DNA of 64,000 bases, from contig NZ_LVEN01000002.1 of assembly GCF_001686925.1 (NCBI RefSeq), forward strand, positions 1 through 64,000. The letters are read 5' to 3'. Both the position numbers and the translations under genes were made by a program. The notes beneath the pieces were generated by a model. It made no database searches. It worked only from the letters and a program-made list of their open reading frames with translations, and was not told the origin of the DNA. The DNA comes from Flavobacterium piscis. GTDB lineage: Bacteria; Bacteroidota; Bacteroidia; Flavobacteriales; Flavobacteriaceae. Shown here in pieces: positions 25,790 to 33,649 of this stretch (the first letter of the stretch is position 1; each line of letters begins with the position of its first letter).

Positions 25790-26764
25790 TTATTCCTCTC
25801 CTAAATCAGTATCAGTAAGTTCTTTTTCTTTTCCAAATTTAAGAGAAACCAAAATCCCTACTAAAAGCGAAAGTGCAATAAATCCTAATGAAGCCCATTC
25901 TGGAACGTGAATCCATTCGTGAAGTAACATTTTTAATCCAACAAAGGCTAAAATGGCTACCAGACTATATTCTAAGTAACTGAATTTTGCCAGCATATTC
26001 GCCAGGAAGAAATACATAGAACGTAATCCAAGAATAGCAAAAATATTAGAACTGAATACTAAAAACGGATCTGATGTAATGGCTAAGATGGCAGGAACAC
26101 TATCAACAGCAAAAAGAACATCCATAACTTCGATGACAATCAGGGCTACAAATAATGGAGTTGCAGCTCTTTTGGCAGTTTTTGTTGAAATGAAAAACTT
26201 TTCACCATCCATTTCAGCAGTGATCGGAATAATTTTTCCTAATGTTTTATATACAAAAGAATCTTTGGGCTGGAAATCATCATCTTCTCCGGAGAACAAC
26301 ATTTTTATTGCAGTAAAAAGCAGGAAAAGTCCAAATACATAAGTAGTCCACGCAAATTTATTGATGAGCATAACGCCAAAGAAAATCATTAATCCACGGA
26401 AGATTACGGCACCAAGAATTCCCCAGAATAAAACGCGGTGTTGGTATTTTTGAGGAATTTTGAATGAGGCGAAAATAATAGCAATGACAAAGATATTGTC
26501 TACACTTAAAGAAAGCTCGATCAAATAACCGGTTATAAACTTCATAGAAGCTACGGCGGGTTTTAGATTGTCGGGATTTGCAATGTAATCTGTAGTGTAA
26601 AGCCAGTAAATTACTCCTGAAAACAGGAAGGATAAAGTCACCCAAATAAGTGTCCATTTACTTGCTTCTTTGGTACTAATAATATGGGGATTTTTATTGA
26701 AAACACCCAAGTCTAAAGCAAGAATAAAAACAACGGCTAATAAAAACAAAATCCAGACTATCAT
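25790..26764 (-). CDS. TerC/Alx-family integral membrane protein
   Basis: A 324-residue inner-membrane protein with about nine hydrophobic segments. Family motifs are SLSVDNIFVIAIIFASFKIP, FWGILGAVIFRGLMIFFG and DVLFAVDSVPAILAITSDPF, which carry the conserved acidic residues within membrane segments. GLRSMYFFLANML follows. Relatives (Alx, TerC, YkoY) export manganese or support metal loading of exported proteins; the name tellurite resistance is historical. The C-terminal tail is short and acidic (KELTDTDLGEE). The -7 box is at 26787-26794. It is a single-gene unit here. Confidence 0.92.
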   Translation of the reverse strand: MIVWILFLLAVVFILALDLGVFNKNPHIISTKEASKWTLIWVTLSFLFSGVIYWLYTTDYIANPDNLKPAVASMKFITGYLIELSLSVDNIFVIAIIFASFKIPQKYQHRVLFWGILGAVIFRGLMIFFGVMLINKFAWTTYVFGLFLLFTAIKMLFSGEDDDFQPKDSFVYKTLGKIIPITAEMDGEKFFISTKTAKRAATPLFVALIVIEVMDVLFAVDSVPAILAITSDPFLVFSSNIFAILGLRSMYFFLANMLAKFSYLEYSLVAILAFVGLKMLLHEWIHVPEWASLGFIALSLLVGILVSLKFGKEKELTDTDLGEE

Positions 26765-26786
26765 GATACTTTTTTTAAATGATTTA

Positions 26787-26794
26787 CAAAGATA
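26787..26794 (-). promoter_or_regulatory. -7 box of terC
   Basis: CAAAGATA on the plus strand reads TATCTTTG on the minus strand, an exact TAnnTTTG match about 23 bp before the start codon. No -33 box was found at usual spacing. Confidence 0.45.
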
Positions 26795-26901
26795 GTTTTT
26801 GAAGTTTAACTTAAAAATTAATTATCAAAAACTTATGTTGAAATTCTGAATAAAACTTCGCTATCCTAACTCTTGTGGCAGTGAGGTTTGAGTGAGATAA
26901 G

Positions 26902-26934
26902 AACTTTGTCAAAGTTTAAAACTTTGACAAAGTT
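26902..26934. repeat. Perfect 33-bp palindrome
   Basis: AACTTTGTCAAAGTTT (26902-26917), one central A and AAACTTTGACAAAGTT (26919-26934) are perfect reverse complements. It lies between the terC promoter side and the GSII terminator. One arm (AAACTTTGACAAAGTTG) recurs alone at about 43119-43135. Confidence 0.8.
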
Positions 26935-26960
26935 TTGTGACTGTCAAAATGATGATAAAT

Positions 26961-26995
26961 AAAAAAAAGTGCCAACAATTACGATGGCACTTTTA
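26961..26995 (-). terminator. Intrinsic terminator of the GSII gene
   Basis: AAAAGTGCCA pairs with TGGCACTTTT, with an extended A tract on the left giving U's on the minus strand. It ends 22 bp from the stop codon. Confidence 0.85.
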
Positions 26996-27016
26996 AGATA
27001 TAATCTAAGCTTTGAA

Positions 27017-28033
27017 TTATAGGGCTGATTTTACAGTTTTGATAATTCTTGCAGCAATTTTGTATGGATCTCCGTTTGAAGCTGGTCTTCTGTCTTCAAG
27101 GTATCCTTTCCAGCCTTTTTGAACTGTATATAAAGGAATTCTGATTGAAGCCCCTCTGTCAGATACTCCGTAAGAGAAATCGTGAATAGAAGCAGTTTCG
27201 TGTTTACCAGTTAAACGTTGGTCGTTGTAAGCTCCGTAAACTGCAATGTGTTCTGCAACAACAGGACGGAAAGCTTCACATATTTTTTCGTAAGTTTCTT
27301 TAGAACCGCATGTTCTTAATACTTCGTTAGAGAAGTTAGCATGCATACCAGAACCATTCCAGTCAGTATCTCCAAGTGGTTTTGGGTGGTATTCTATATA
27401 GTAACCATATTTTTCAGTCAAACGATCTAGTAAGTAACGAGCAACCCAAATTTCGTCTCCGGCTTTTTTAGCACCTTTAGCGAATAATTGGAATTCCCAT
27501 TGTCCGCAAGCCACCTCTTGGTTGATACCTTCAAAGTTAAGTCCGGCAGCGATACATAAGTCAGCATGTTCTTCTACTAGTTTTCTTCCGTGAGTGTTTT
27601 TTCCACCTACAGAGCAGTAGTACATACCTTGTGGAGCAGGATATCCTCCAACAGGGAAACCTAATGGCAATAAAGTTTTAGTATCCATGATGAAATACTC
27701 TTGTTCGAAACCAAACCAAAAATCATCATTATCATCATCAATTGTAGCTCTACCGTTAGAAGGGTGTGGAGTTCCATCAGCATACATAACTTCAGACATT
27801 ACGATATATCCGTTGATACGAGTTGGATCTGGATAAATTGCAACTGGTACTAATAGACAGTCTGAAGATCCGCCTTCGGCTTGTTTTGTTGATGAACCAT
27901 CAAATGACCAGTTTCCAAGTTCTTCTAATGTTCCTTTGAAATTTTCATGCTCTTCAACTTTAGTTTTACTTCTAAGATTTTGAGTTGGTTCATATCCATC
28001 TAACCAAATGTACTCTAACTTAATTTTAGCCAT
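27017..28033 (-). CDS. glnA: Glutamine synthetase, type II (eukaryotic-like)
   Basis: ATP-dependent synthesis of glutamine from glutamate and ammonia in the cytoplasm. Its 338 residues are the short GSII size, versus about 470 for GSI. Motifs: N-terminal beta-grasp with GNWSFDGSSTKQAEGGSSD, the catalytic FWFGFEQEYFIMD, and NFEGINQEVACGQWEFQ. Also present are GMHANFS (DWNGSGMHANF) and a C-terminal RGASIRIP with RRPASNGDPY. There is no GSI adenylylation loop, so control must be by other means. It is divergent from the GSIII gene across a 428-bp AT-rich spacer. Confidence 0.95.
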   Translation of the reverse strand: MAKIKLEYIWLDGYEPTQNLRSKTKVEEHENFKGTLEELGNWSFDGSSTKQAEGGSSDCLLVPVAIYPDPTRINGYIVMSEVMYADGTPHPSNGRATIDDDNDDFWFGFEQEYFIMDTKTLLPLGFPVGGYPAPQGMYYCSVGGKNTHGRKLVEEHADLCIAAGLNFEGINQEVACGQWEFQLFAKGAKKAGDEIWVARYLLDRLTEKYGYYIEYHPKPLGDTDWNGSGMHANFSNEVLRTCGSKETYEKICEAFRPVVAEHIAVYGAYNDQRLTGKHETASIHDFSYGVSDRGASIRIPLYTVQKGWKGYLEDRRPASNGDPYKIAARIIKTVKSAL

Positions 28034-28071
28034 AATAATATAAATTAATTTTTTTGTTTTTTTCGTTGGGT

Positions 28072-28079
28072 CAAATATA
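28072..28079 (-). promoter_or_regulatory. -7 box of the GSII gene
   Basis: CAAATATA on the plus strand reads TATATTTG on the minus strand, about 39 bp before the start codon. The -33 half is not evident. Confidence 0.45.
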
Positions 28080-28404
28080 GATTTATTTTTTTAGCCGTAA
28101 AAATTAGGGGGCTGTTTTGTTTAGCTCGCTATTATTTTTTGGATAAGCGCAATTTTCTGAGGGGTATATTTTTAAAAAAGCAATTTTTAACACTATTAAA
28201 AAATAAATTCGTAAAAATTACACTCGTTTTTTACAAATCAGGGTTAAGGAATTATGAAAAAATGTTTATTTAATGAATAATACTGAAGTATTTTGTTACA
28301 TTTCTTCAAATCAAATTCATTATTCTTTGAAAAAAGCGTCTTACGTTGAAAAATCGTTGAACAAAAATCTCAAATTTATCTTATAAACAGGCTTTTTATT
28401 TGTT
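28080..28404. other. Divergent control region between the two glutamine synthetase genes
   Basis: No gene. AT-rich DNA with divergent -7 boxes at both ends (28072-28079 minus and 28405-28412 plus). Both read TATATTTG, which suggests similar promoter strength. I could not recognise a nitrogen-regulator operator by eye. Confidence 0.5.
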
Positions 28405-28412
28405 TATATTTG
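28405..28412 (+). promoter_or_regulatory. -7 box of the GSIII gene
   Basis: TATATTTG, an exact TAnnTTTG match, 49 bp before the start codon at 28462. Confidence 0.45.
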
Positions 28413-28461
28413 TTGCTCTTTTTTTAGTAAAAATTATTACAAATTTTAAACTTAATTATAC

Positions 28462-30651
28462 ATGTCAACATTACGTTTCCAGGCTTTAAGAGATGCTTCT
28501 ACAAGAAAGCCAGTACATTTTGAAGAAATAGACAGAAAATCTAACATTTTTGGCGCAAATGTGTTCAATGAAAAAGCAATGAAACAGTTTTTAACTTCTG
28601 ATGCTTTAAAGGGAGTTAGAGATGCAGTGCAGCACGGAACTAAAATTGACAGAAAACTGGCAGATTATATTGCTATGGGAATGAAAGAATGGGCATTATC
28701 TAAAGGAGTTACACATTATACACACTGGTTTCAGCCTCTTACAGGAACAACAGCAGAAAAACACGATGCTTTTTTTGAAGTTTCGTATGATGGAAGCGAT
28801 CCTGTAGAGAAATTTGGCGGTGCACAATTGGTACAACAAGAACCGGATGCATCAAGTTTCCCGAATGGTGGAATCAGAAATACATTTGAAGCAAGAGGAT
28901 ATACAGCCTGGGATCCAACATCTCCAGCTTTTATTTACGGAACAACTTTATGTATTCCAACTGTATTTATCGCTTATACAGGAGAAGCTTTAGATAATAA
29001 AATACCTTTATTGAGAGCATTATCTGCAATTGATGAAGCAGCGACAGAAGTATGTCGATATTTTGATAAAAACGTAAAAAAGGTAACGGCAACTTTAGGT
29101 TGGGAACAGGAATATTTTTTGATTGATAAAGCATTGGCAAATTCACGTCCGGATTTAATGATGACTGGGAGAACTTTATTAGGACATACCTCTGCAAAAG
29201 GACAACAATTAGACGATCATTATTTCGGGTCTATCCCAACTCGTGCTTTAACGTACATGAGAGATTTAGAGCAGGAATGTATGCTATTGGGAATTCCGGT
29301 AAAAACACGTCATAACGAAGTGGCACCAAATCAGTTTGAGCTGGCGCCAATTTTTGAAGAAACCAATCTTGCCGTAGATCACAACTCTTTATTGATGGAT
29401 GTGATGCAAAGAGTGGCAGAACGTCATGATTTTAAAGTGTTATTTCATGAAAAACCTTTTAAAGGTGTAAACGGTTCAGGAAAACACAACAACTGGTCAC
29501 TGGCAACTGATACGGGAGTTAATTTATTGAGTCCGAGTAAAACGCCAATGAGCAATTTACAGTTTTTGACATTTTTTATTAATACTATAAAAGCGGTTAA
29601 CGATTATGAAACGTTATTAAGAGCGTCCATCGCAACAGCAAGTAACGATCACAGGCTGGGAGCAAATGAAGCGCCGCCGGCTATTATTTCGGTTTTTATT
29701 GGAGCGCAATTAACAAAGGTTTTATCTGAATTAGAAAGTGTAACGACAGGAAAATTATCACCTGAAGAAAAAACAGATTTAAAACTAAATGTAGTAGGTA
29801 AAATTCCGGATGTTCTTTTAGACAATACAGACAGAAACAGAACATCTCCTTTTGCCTTTACTGGAAATAAATTTGAGTTTAGAGCTGTAGGATCTAATTC
29901 GAATTGTTCGAATTCAATGACAACGCTTAATGCGATTGTGGCTAAACAACTTAAAGACTTTAAAATAGAAGTAGATACTTTGATCGAGTCGAAAGACATG
30001 AAAAAAGATGATGCTATTTTTAATGTTTTACGAGAATACATCAAACAATCTAAAAAAATACTTTTTGAAGGTGACGGATATAGTGACAGTTGGGAAAAAG
30101 AAGCAGCAAAAAGAGGTTTAAGTAATTTTAAAACTACTCCGGAAGCAATTAAAGCTAAAGTTTCTAAACAAGCATTAGACTTATTTTCTGAATTAGGAAT
30201 TTTAAATCATGTTGAAGCTGAAGCGCGTTACGAAATAGAATTGGAAGAATACACCAAAAAAATCCAGATCGAAGGACGAGTTTTGGGAGATATTGCAAGA
30301 AACCACGTTATTCCAACAGCAATTCGTTACCAAAATACATTAATAGAGAATGTAAAAGGATTAAAAGAAATCTTCGGAAAAGAATTTGAAACAATTGCAA
30401 AAGAACAAATTGTTTTAATTAAAGAAATTTCTGGTCATATAGAAGGCATTAATTCTAAAGTATTGGCGATGACAGACGAAAGAAGAACGGCCAATCATTT
30501 GACCGATGCACAAAAAATGGCCGAAGCATATTGTAATAAAGTAAAACCTTATTTTGAAGATATTCGTAATCATTGTGACAAATTAGAACTGCTTGTGGAC
30601 GACGAAAGCTGGACATTAACCAAGTATAGAGAGCTATTGTTTATCAAATAA
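28462..30651 (+). CDS. glnN: Glutamine synthetase, type III
   Basis: A 729-residue enzyme of the GSIII class, typical of Bacteroidota and cyanobacteria. It performs the same ATP-dependent glutamine synthesis as GSII but as a large double-ring dodecamer. Markers: FGANVFNEKAMKQFL near the N-terminus, the GSIII-specific HYTHWFQPLTG and KHDAFFE, and TLGWEQEYFLID. Also present are RHNEVAPNQFELAPIFEETN, the KHNNWSLATD region and RLGANEAPPAIISVFIG. The C-terminus contains the long helical part and ends KYRELLFIK. It is divergent from GSII, so the two enzymes may be balanced by a shared control region. Confidence 0.96.
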   Translation: MSTLRFQALRDASTRKPVHFEEIDRKSNIFGANVFNEKAMKQFLTSDALKGVRDAVQHGTKIDRKLADYIAMGMKEWALSKGVTHYTHWFQPLTGTTAEKHDAFFEVSYDGSDPVEKFGGAQLVQQEPDASSFPNGGIRNTFEARGYTAWDPTSPAFIYGTTLCIPTVFIAYTGEALDNKIPLLRALSAIDEAATEVCRYFDKNVKKVTATLGWEQEYFLIDKALANSRPDLMMTGRTLLGHTSAKGQQLDDHYFGSIPTRALTYMRDLEQECMLLGIPVKTRHNEVAPNQFELAPIFEETNLAVDHNSLLMDVMQRVAERHDFKVLFHEKPFKGVNGSGKHNNWSLATDTGVNLLSPSKTPMSNLQFLTFFINTIKAVNDYETLLRASIATASNDHRLGANEAPPAIISVFIGAQLTKVLSELESVTTGKLSPEEKTDLKLNVVGKIPDVLLDNTDRNRTSPFAFTGNKFEFRAVGSNSNCSNSMTTLNAIVAKQLKDFKIEVDTLIESKDMKKDDAIFNVLREYIKQSKKILFEGDGYSDSWEKEAAKRGLSNFKTTPEAIKAKVSKQALDLFSELGILNHVEAEARYEIELEEYTKKIQIEGRVLGDIARNHVIPTAIRYQNTLIENVKGLKEIFGKEFETIAKEQIVLIKEISGHIEGINSKVLAMTDERRTANHLTDAQKMAEAYCNKVKPYFEDIRNHCDKLELLVDDESWTLTKYRELLFIK

Positions 30652-30672
30652 TAGTAATGTAACAAATCTATC

Positions 30673-30703
30673 AAGCCCATCGAATTACGATGGGCTTTTT
30701 TTT
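30673..30703 (+). terminator. Intrinsic terminator of glnN
   Basis: AAGCCCATCG pairs with CGATGGGCTT with a short AT loop, followed by eight or more T's. It lies about 20 bp after the stop. Confidence 0.9.
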
Positions 30704-30886
30704 GTTTTAATGTTAAAATAAAGGAAGATCAACATTGTTTTTAGCATATCTGAGGGTGTAAATGTAAGGAAATTGTAATAATTAGGTAATTTCCTACTTA
30801 TGTTTTTTTGGATTTCAGTAGTTCATCGAGATAGTTTTACATTTCATCGAAAAGTAGTTATCATATTGTAAAATAGGTATTTATAC

Positions 30887-30919
30887 TTGATTTGATTTTC
30901 AGGAAGTTTTCTAATTTTG
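30887..30919 (+). promoter_or_regulatory. Probable promoter of the csg operon
   Basis: TTG (30887-30889), a 22-bp spacer and TAATTTTG (30912-30919) fit the Bacteroidota consensus. The leader to csgA would be about 120 nt. Nothing else was recognised in the 30704-31046 gap. Confidence 0.5.
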
Positions 30920-31046
30920 GTCAGGAAGAAAGAAAATAAGTCTTCTGATTTTATTTTCGAATGATGCTTTTTGATGGCTTGATTTCCCCCAAATCACACT
31001 GACCTACATAATAAGTTGTATTAATAACCAATTAAATATATCTATT

Positions 31047-31895
31047 ATGAAAAAAGTAATTTTAAGCATCTCAGCGATGCTATTTGTAGGGGCTGCAGCA
31101 ATTGCACAGGGAAACACTTCATCAGTGAATCAGGTAGGAAACTCTGACACTGGTATCGTAAATCAAAATGGAGGAACAAATGATTCCAAAATCGATCAAT
31201 TAGGAGATTCGAACAAATCAGAGGTTTATCAGGGAATTCAACCTGGCGTTTACAATGCTAAAAACAATGCTGCAGATGTAAAACAAAAAGGTAACAACAA
31301 CACCGCTTTTGCTTCTCAAAGTAACCATGACAATAAAGCGTATCAAACTCAAACAGGAGACTGGAATAAAGCAACGATCTGGCAAGATCAAATTGCTGCT
31401 CCAGCATCAGCATTAGGAGGATTTGATAAAGCAACTCAGGTACAAACAGGAAAACACAATGAAGCTATTATTGACCAAGGAACAACTGGAAATGAAAAAC
31501 CAACCGGAGCTCCTTTCAATGCAGCTCAATTGGCAGCTGTTAATGCAGTAAGTGTACCATTTGCTCCTCATAATAATAATGAGGCGACACAAACTCAAAA
31601 TGGTGATGGTAATTATGCGTATGCTACTCAGGGTGGTGTTAAAAACCAATCTTGGCAAACTCAAAAAGCTCCGGCAGGTACAGCTGTAGCAGATGGTAAC
31701 AAATCATACCACTATCAATATGGTGATGAAAATAAAGCTACAACTACACAAGATGGTACTAAATTGAAAGAAAGTACATTGCAAATTGGAAACAAAAATA
31801 CTGCAACTGTAACTCAAACTGGTGCATCTCATGCTAGTGTTGCATTTTCACTTGGAAACATGAACACAATTACAGTTACCCAATCAGGTATGTAA
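31047..31895 (+). CDS. csgA: Curlin-repeat amyloid subunit, CsgA-like (major)
   Basis: Predicted secreted amyloid fibre subunit of 282 residues. Signal peptide MKKVILSISAMLFVGAAAIAQ. About nine curlin repeats of the form xxQxGxxNxAxxxQ follow, for example VNQVGNSDTGIVNQ, IDQLGDSNKSEVYQ, VKQKGNNNTAFASQ and LQIGNKNTATVTQTG. Several are separated by longer loops rich in Pro and Ala (31380-31420, 31500-31570), unlike the tight repeats of E. coli CsgA. Gene order with csgE, csgF and csgG supports the call. A strong hairpin after the stop would keep this subunit in excess over downstream genes. Confidence 0.88.
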   Translation: MKKVILSISAMLFVGAAAIAQGNTSSVNQVGNSDTGIVNQNGGTNDSKIDQLGDSNKSEVYQGIQPGVYNAKNNAADVKQKGNNNTAFASQSNHDNKAYQTQTGDWNKATIWQDQIAAPASALGGFDKATQVQTGKHNEAIIDQGTTGNEKPTGAPFNAAQLAAVNAVSVPFAPHNNNEATQTQNGDGNYAYATQGGVKNQSWQTQKAPAGTAVADGNKSYHYQYGDENKATTTQDGTKLKESTLQIGNKNTATVTQTGASHASVAFSLGNMNTITVTQSGM

Positions 31896-31910
31896 TTTAT
31901 TAAAATGAAA

Positions 31911-31946
31911 ATGAGATAGTCACAGAACGTGACTGTCTCATTTTTT
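31911..31946 (+). terminator. Hairpin between csgA and csgB, attenuator-like
   Basis: TGAGATAGTCAC pairs with GTGACTGTCTCA around AGAAC with one G-T pair, followed by six T's. Since the remaining csg genes follow with tight spacing and no clear new promoter, it probably acts as a partial terminator. Confidence 0.85.
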
Positions 31947-31963
31947 AATCTAAATCAATAAAG

Positions 31964-32485
31964 ATGAAAACTTTCATTGTAAATATTGTAGTGCTTTTGC
32001 TTTTTTCTCCTGTATTTTACGCTCAGGAAAAAGAGGATAATTCAGATTTTAAACCATACAGCTCTTCTGTTTTTAATTCTAAAGAAAAAGCTTTTAGTGT
32101 GGTTTCGAGTATGGATAAGAAAGCACAGAATAATTTAAATTCCAAAATTCAGTCTGGAATTCAAATCCAGCAAATTGGGGATTTAAATAAAGTGAGAGCA
32201 TTTTTAAAATCAAATGAAACAAAAGTTGCTGTAGATCAAAACGGAGACCGCAATGAATTGTTTTTGGATAAAAGTGCTAAAACATTGACCCAAAACATTA
32301 TTCAACAAGGGGATAATAATAAAATTTCTGATTTTACATTGCATACCAATTATAATGTAAATATGGAAATGATTCAAAAAGGAGACAATCAAAACATTCA
32401 AAGCATTGGAACCAATTCGTTGTCAAAAAATATGAAAATTACCCAGACAGGAAATGGCGCTTCAGTAATTCTTATTAATAAATAA
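31964..32485 (+). CDS. csgB: Curlin-repeat protein, CsgB-like (minor/nucleator)
   Basis: A 173-residue secreted protein. Signal peptide MKTFIVNIVVLLLFSPVFYA. Residues about 21-60 are not repetitive. Then come about five curlin-like repeats: IQIQQIGDLNKVRAFLK, VAVDQNGDRNELFLDK, QNIIQQGDNNKISDF, MEMIQKGDNQNIQSIG and MKITQTGNGASVILIN. Fewer repeats, charged residues inside the repeats and a C-terminal repeat ending in hydrophobic residues are features of the CsgB nucleator. It follows csgA after a hairpin and precedes the csgH-like gene by 8 bp. Confidence 0.8.
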   Translation: MKTFIVNIVVLLLFSPVFYAQEKEDNSDFKPYSSSVFNSKEKAFSVVSSMDKKAQNNLNSKIQSGIQIQQIGDLNKVRAFLKSNETKVAVDQNGDRNELFLDKSAKTLTQNIIQQGDNNKISDFTLHTNYNVNMEMIQKGDNQNIQSIGTNSLSKNMKITQTGNGASVILINK

Positions 32486-32493
32486 ATTTAAAG

Positions 32494-32895
32494 ATGCGTT
32501 TTTTATATCGACATATTACTTTAGTATTTCTTGTTTTTACTGCCATATTATATGGTCAGGTCCCCCAAGACAAAATAAAAGCAAAACTGGAAATTGAAAA
32601 AGTAGAGGGTAATGTAAAAATTACCGGTACGGCAGAAAATCTTACTGATGTCCTCAGAGGAGCTGCTTACAGAATGTCTGTTATAAAAAATAATAATAAA
32701 AGTAATAATCAGTCTAATAATGACCAGGTTGGTGTTTTTACCTTACAGCCAAACGAAAAACAAAAATTATCTACTTCTCAGATTAATATTTCTGAAGACG
32801 ATGAGGTAGTTGTACTATTATTGTTTTATGATGAAGACAAACAAATAATAGCAAAGGATCGTGTGGTTTTGGGTGAAGAAAAAAAAAAGATGTAG
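32494..32895 (+). CDS. csgH: CsgH-like chaperone domain, possibly the N-terminal half of a CsgH-CsgE fusion
   Basis: A 133-residue exported protein, signal peptide MRFLYRHITLVFLVFTAILYG. The mature part is a single beta-sandwich (AKLEIEKVEGNVKITGTAEN, SQINISEDDEVVVLLLFYDE, DKQIIAKDRVVLGE) like CsgH, which restrains amyloid formation. The frame ends in GEEKKKM-stop right after a run of ten A's (32879-32888). One -1 slip there would continue directly into the CsgE domain (KKKDVEVLVLPVDGF). The CsgE frame has no ATG and no signal peptide of its own, so this gene may supply its export signal. Confidence 0.7.
   Translation: MRFLYRHITLVFLVFTAILYGQVPQDKIKAKLEIEKVEGNVKITGTAENLTDVLRGAAYRMSVIKNNNKSNNQSNNDQVGVFTLQPNEKQKLSTSQINISEDDEVVVLLLFYDEDKQIIAKDRVVLGEEKKKM
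32879..32888 (+). other. Ten-A slippage site joining csgH and csgE frames
   Basis: Ten consecutive A's followed by GATGTAG. In the csgH frame, TAG stops at 32893-32895. A -1 ribosomal slip, or one extra A in the transcript, reads on into csgE. The csgE frame has TGA at 32874-32876, just upstream, so its open part begins almost exactly at this run. A sequencing or assembly error in the run is the plain alternative. Confidence 0.6.
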
Positions 32896-32906
32896 AAGTT
32901 CTTGTA

Positions 32907-33227
32907 TTGCCTGTTGACGGATTTGTGTTAAGAGGAATTATTACAGACGATACCAAAACCAAAATGGGAAAAGATTTTTACGACAGGTATTATTACAAAT
33001 ACAATGATATTGGAATCAACGCTGAAAAAATAGTCACAATAGGTGAAGAATATAGTTTTGCAAGAAATACATCCATAACCATCAGTATCGACAATGAAGT
33101 TGTTTATGAGTTTCTGGCAAGACCAGATGATGAATTTTTGGATGCAGTTGCAGAAGAATCTGTAAATGCCACCTTCACTTACCTGAAAGAAAAAGAAAAA
33201 GAGCGCAAGTATTTCACTCAGTATTAA
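32907..33227 (+). CDS. csgE: Curli export specificity factor CsgE
   Basis: CsgE caps the CsgG pore on the periplasmic side and guides CsgA to it. 106 residues from a TTG start at 32907 contain IITDDTKTKMGKDFYDRYYY, SFARNTSITISIDNEVVYEF and FTYLKEKEKERKYF, which match CsgE (compare LLTDHTVSSIGHDFY of E. coli, from memory). The length equals a mature CsgE without its signal peptide. Export therefore requires either fusion to the upstream CsgH-like part by slippage at 32879-32888, or the gene is broken. The start given is only the first usable codon; the true N-terminus is uncertain. Confidence 0.7.
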   Translation: MPVDGFVLRGIITDDTKTKMGKDFYDRYYYKYNDIGINAEKIVTIGEEYSFARNTSITISIDNEVVYEFLARPDDEFLDAVAEESVNATFTYLKEKEKERKYFTQY

Positions 33228-33243
33228 TTTTATTATTAACGAC

Positions 33244-33648
33244 ATGAAATTTATAATCACCCTGGCAGCATTCCTGCTTATTTCTCCGTTTATAAATGCT
33301 CAGGCATTAGTTTATAAACCAGTCAATCCGGCTTTTGGAGGAGATACCTTTAACTATCAATGGCTTTTGAGCAGTGCCGAAGCTCAGAATAAGCAAAAAG
33401 ATAAAACAGCCGAAACCAAAACACAAACTGACTTAGAGCGATTTAAAGCCAATTTAAATTCGCAGTTATTAAGTCAGATTTCAAGTACGCTATACAAACA
33501 GCAATTTGGTACTGATGGTATAAAAGAAGGTTCCTATACTTTTGGGAGCTATTCAGTAGATGTTTACCCATCTGCAGACGGACTTACTCTAAATATTTTA
33601 GATACCAATACCGGCGAACAAACTCAAGTAATTATCCCAAATCAATAA
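33244..33648 (+). CDS. csgF: Curli assembly factor CsgF
   Basis: CsgF sits at the extracellular face of the CsgG pore and links nucleation to secretion. The 134 residues have the signal peptide MKFIITLAAFLLISPFINA, then the family signature QALVYKPVNPAFGGDTFNYQ (the NPAFGG motif inserts in the CsgG channel). A helical linker (LERFKANLNSQLLSQISSTL) and a C-terminal beta part (SYTFGSYSVDVYPSADGLTL) follow. It is 16 bp after csgE and 1 bp before csgG, clearly in one operon. Confidence 0.93.
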   Translation: MKFIITLAAFLLISPFINAQALVYKPVNPAFGGDTFNYQWLLSSAEAQNKQKDKTAETKTQTDLERFKANLNSQLLSQISSTLYKQQFGTDGIKEGSYTFGSYSVDVYPSADGLTLNILDTNTGEQTQVIIPNQ

Positions 33649-33649
33649 C

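Noticed and set aside
31047..31895. Regular repeats in csgA considered as a CRISPR or satellite array
   Set aside because: The repeats are in frame, imperfect at DNA level and encode curlin motifs; no direct repeats with unique spacers were found in the window.
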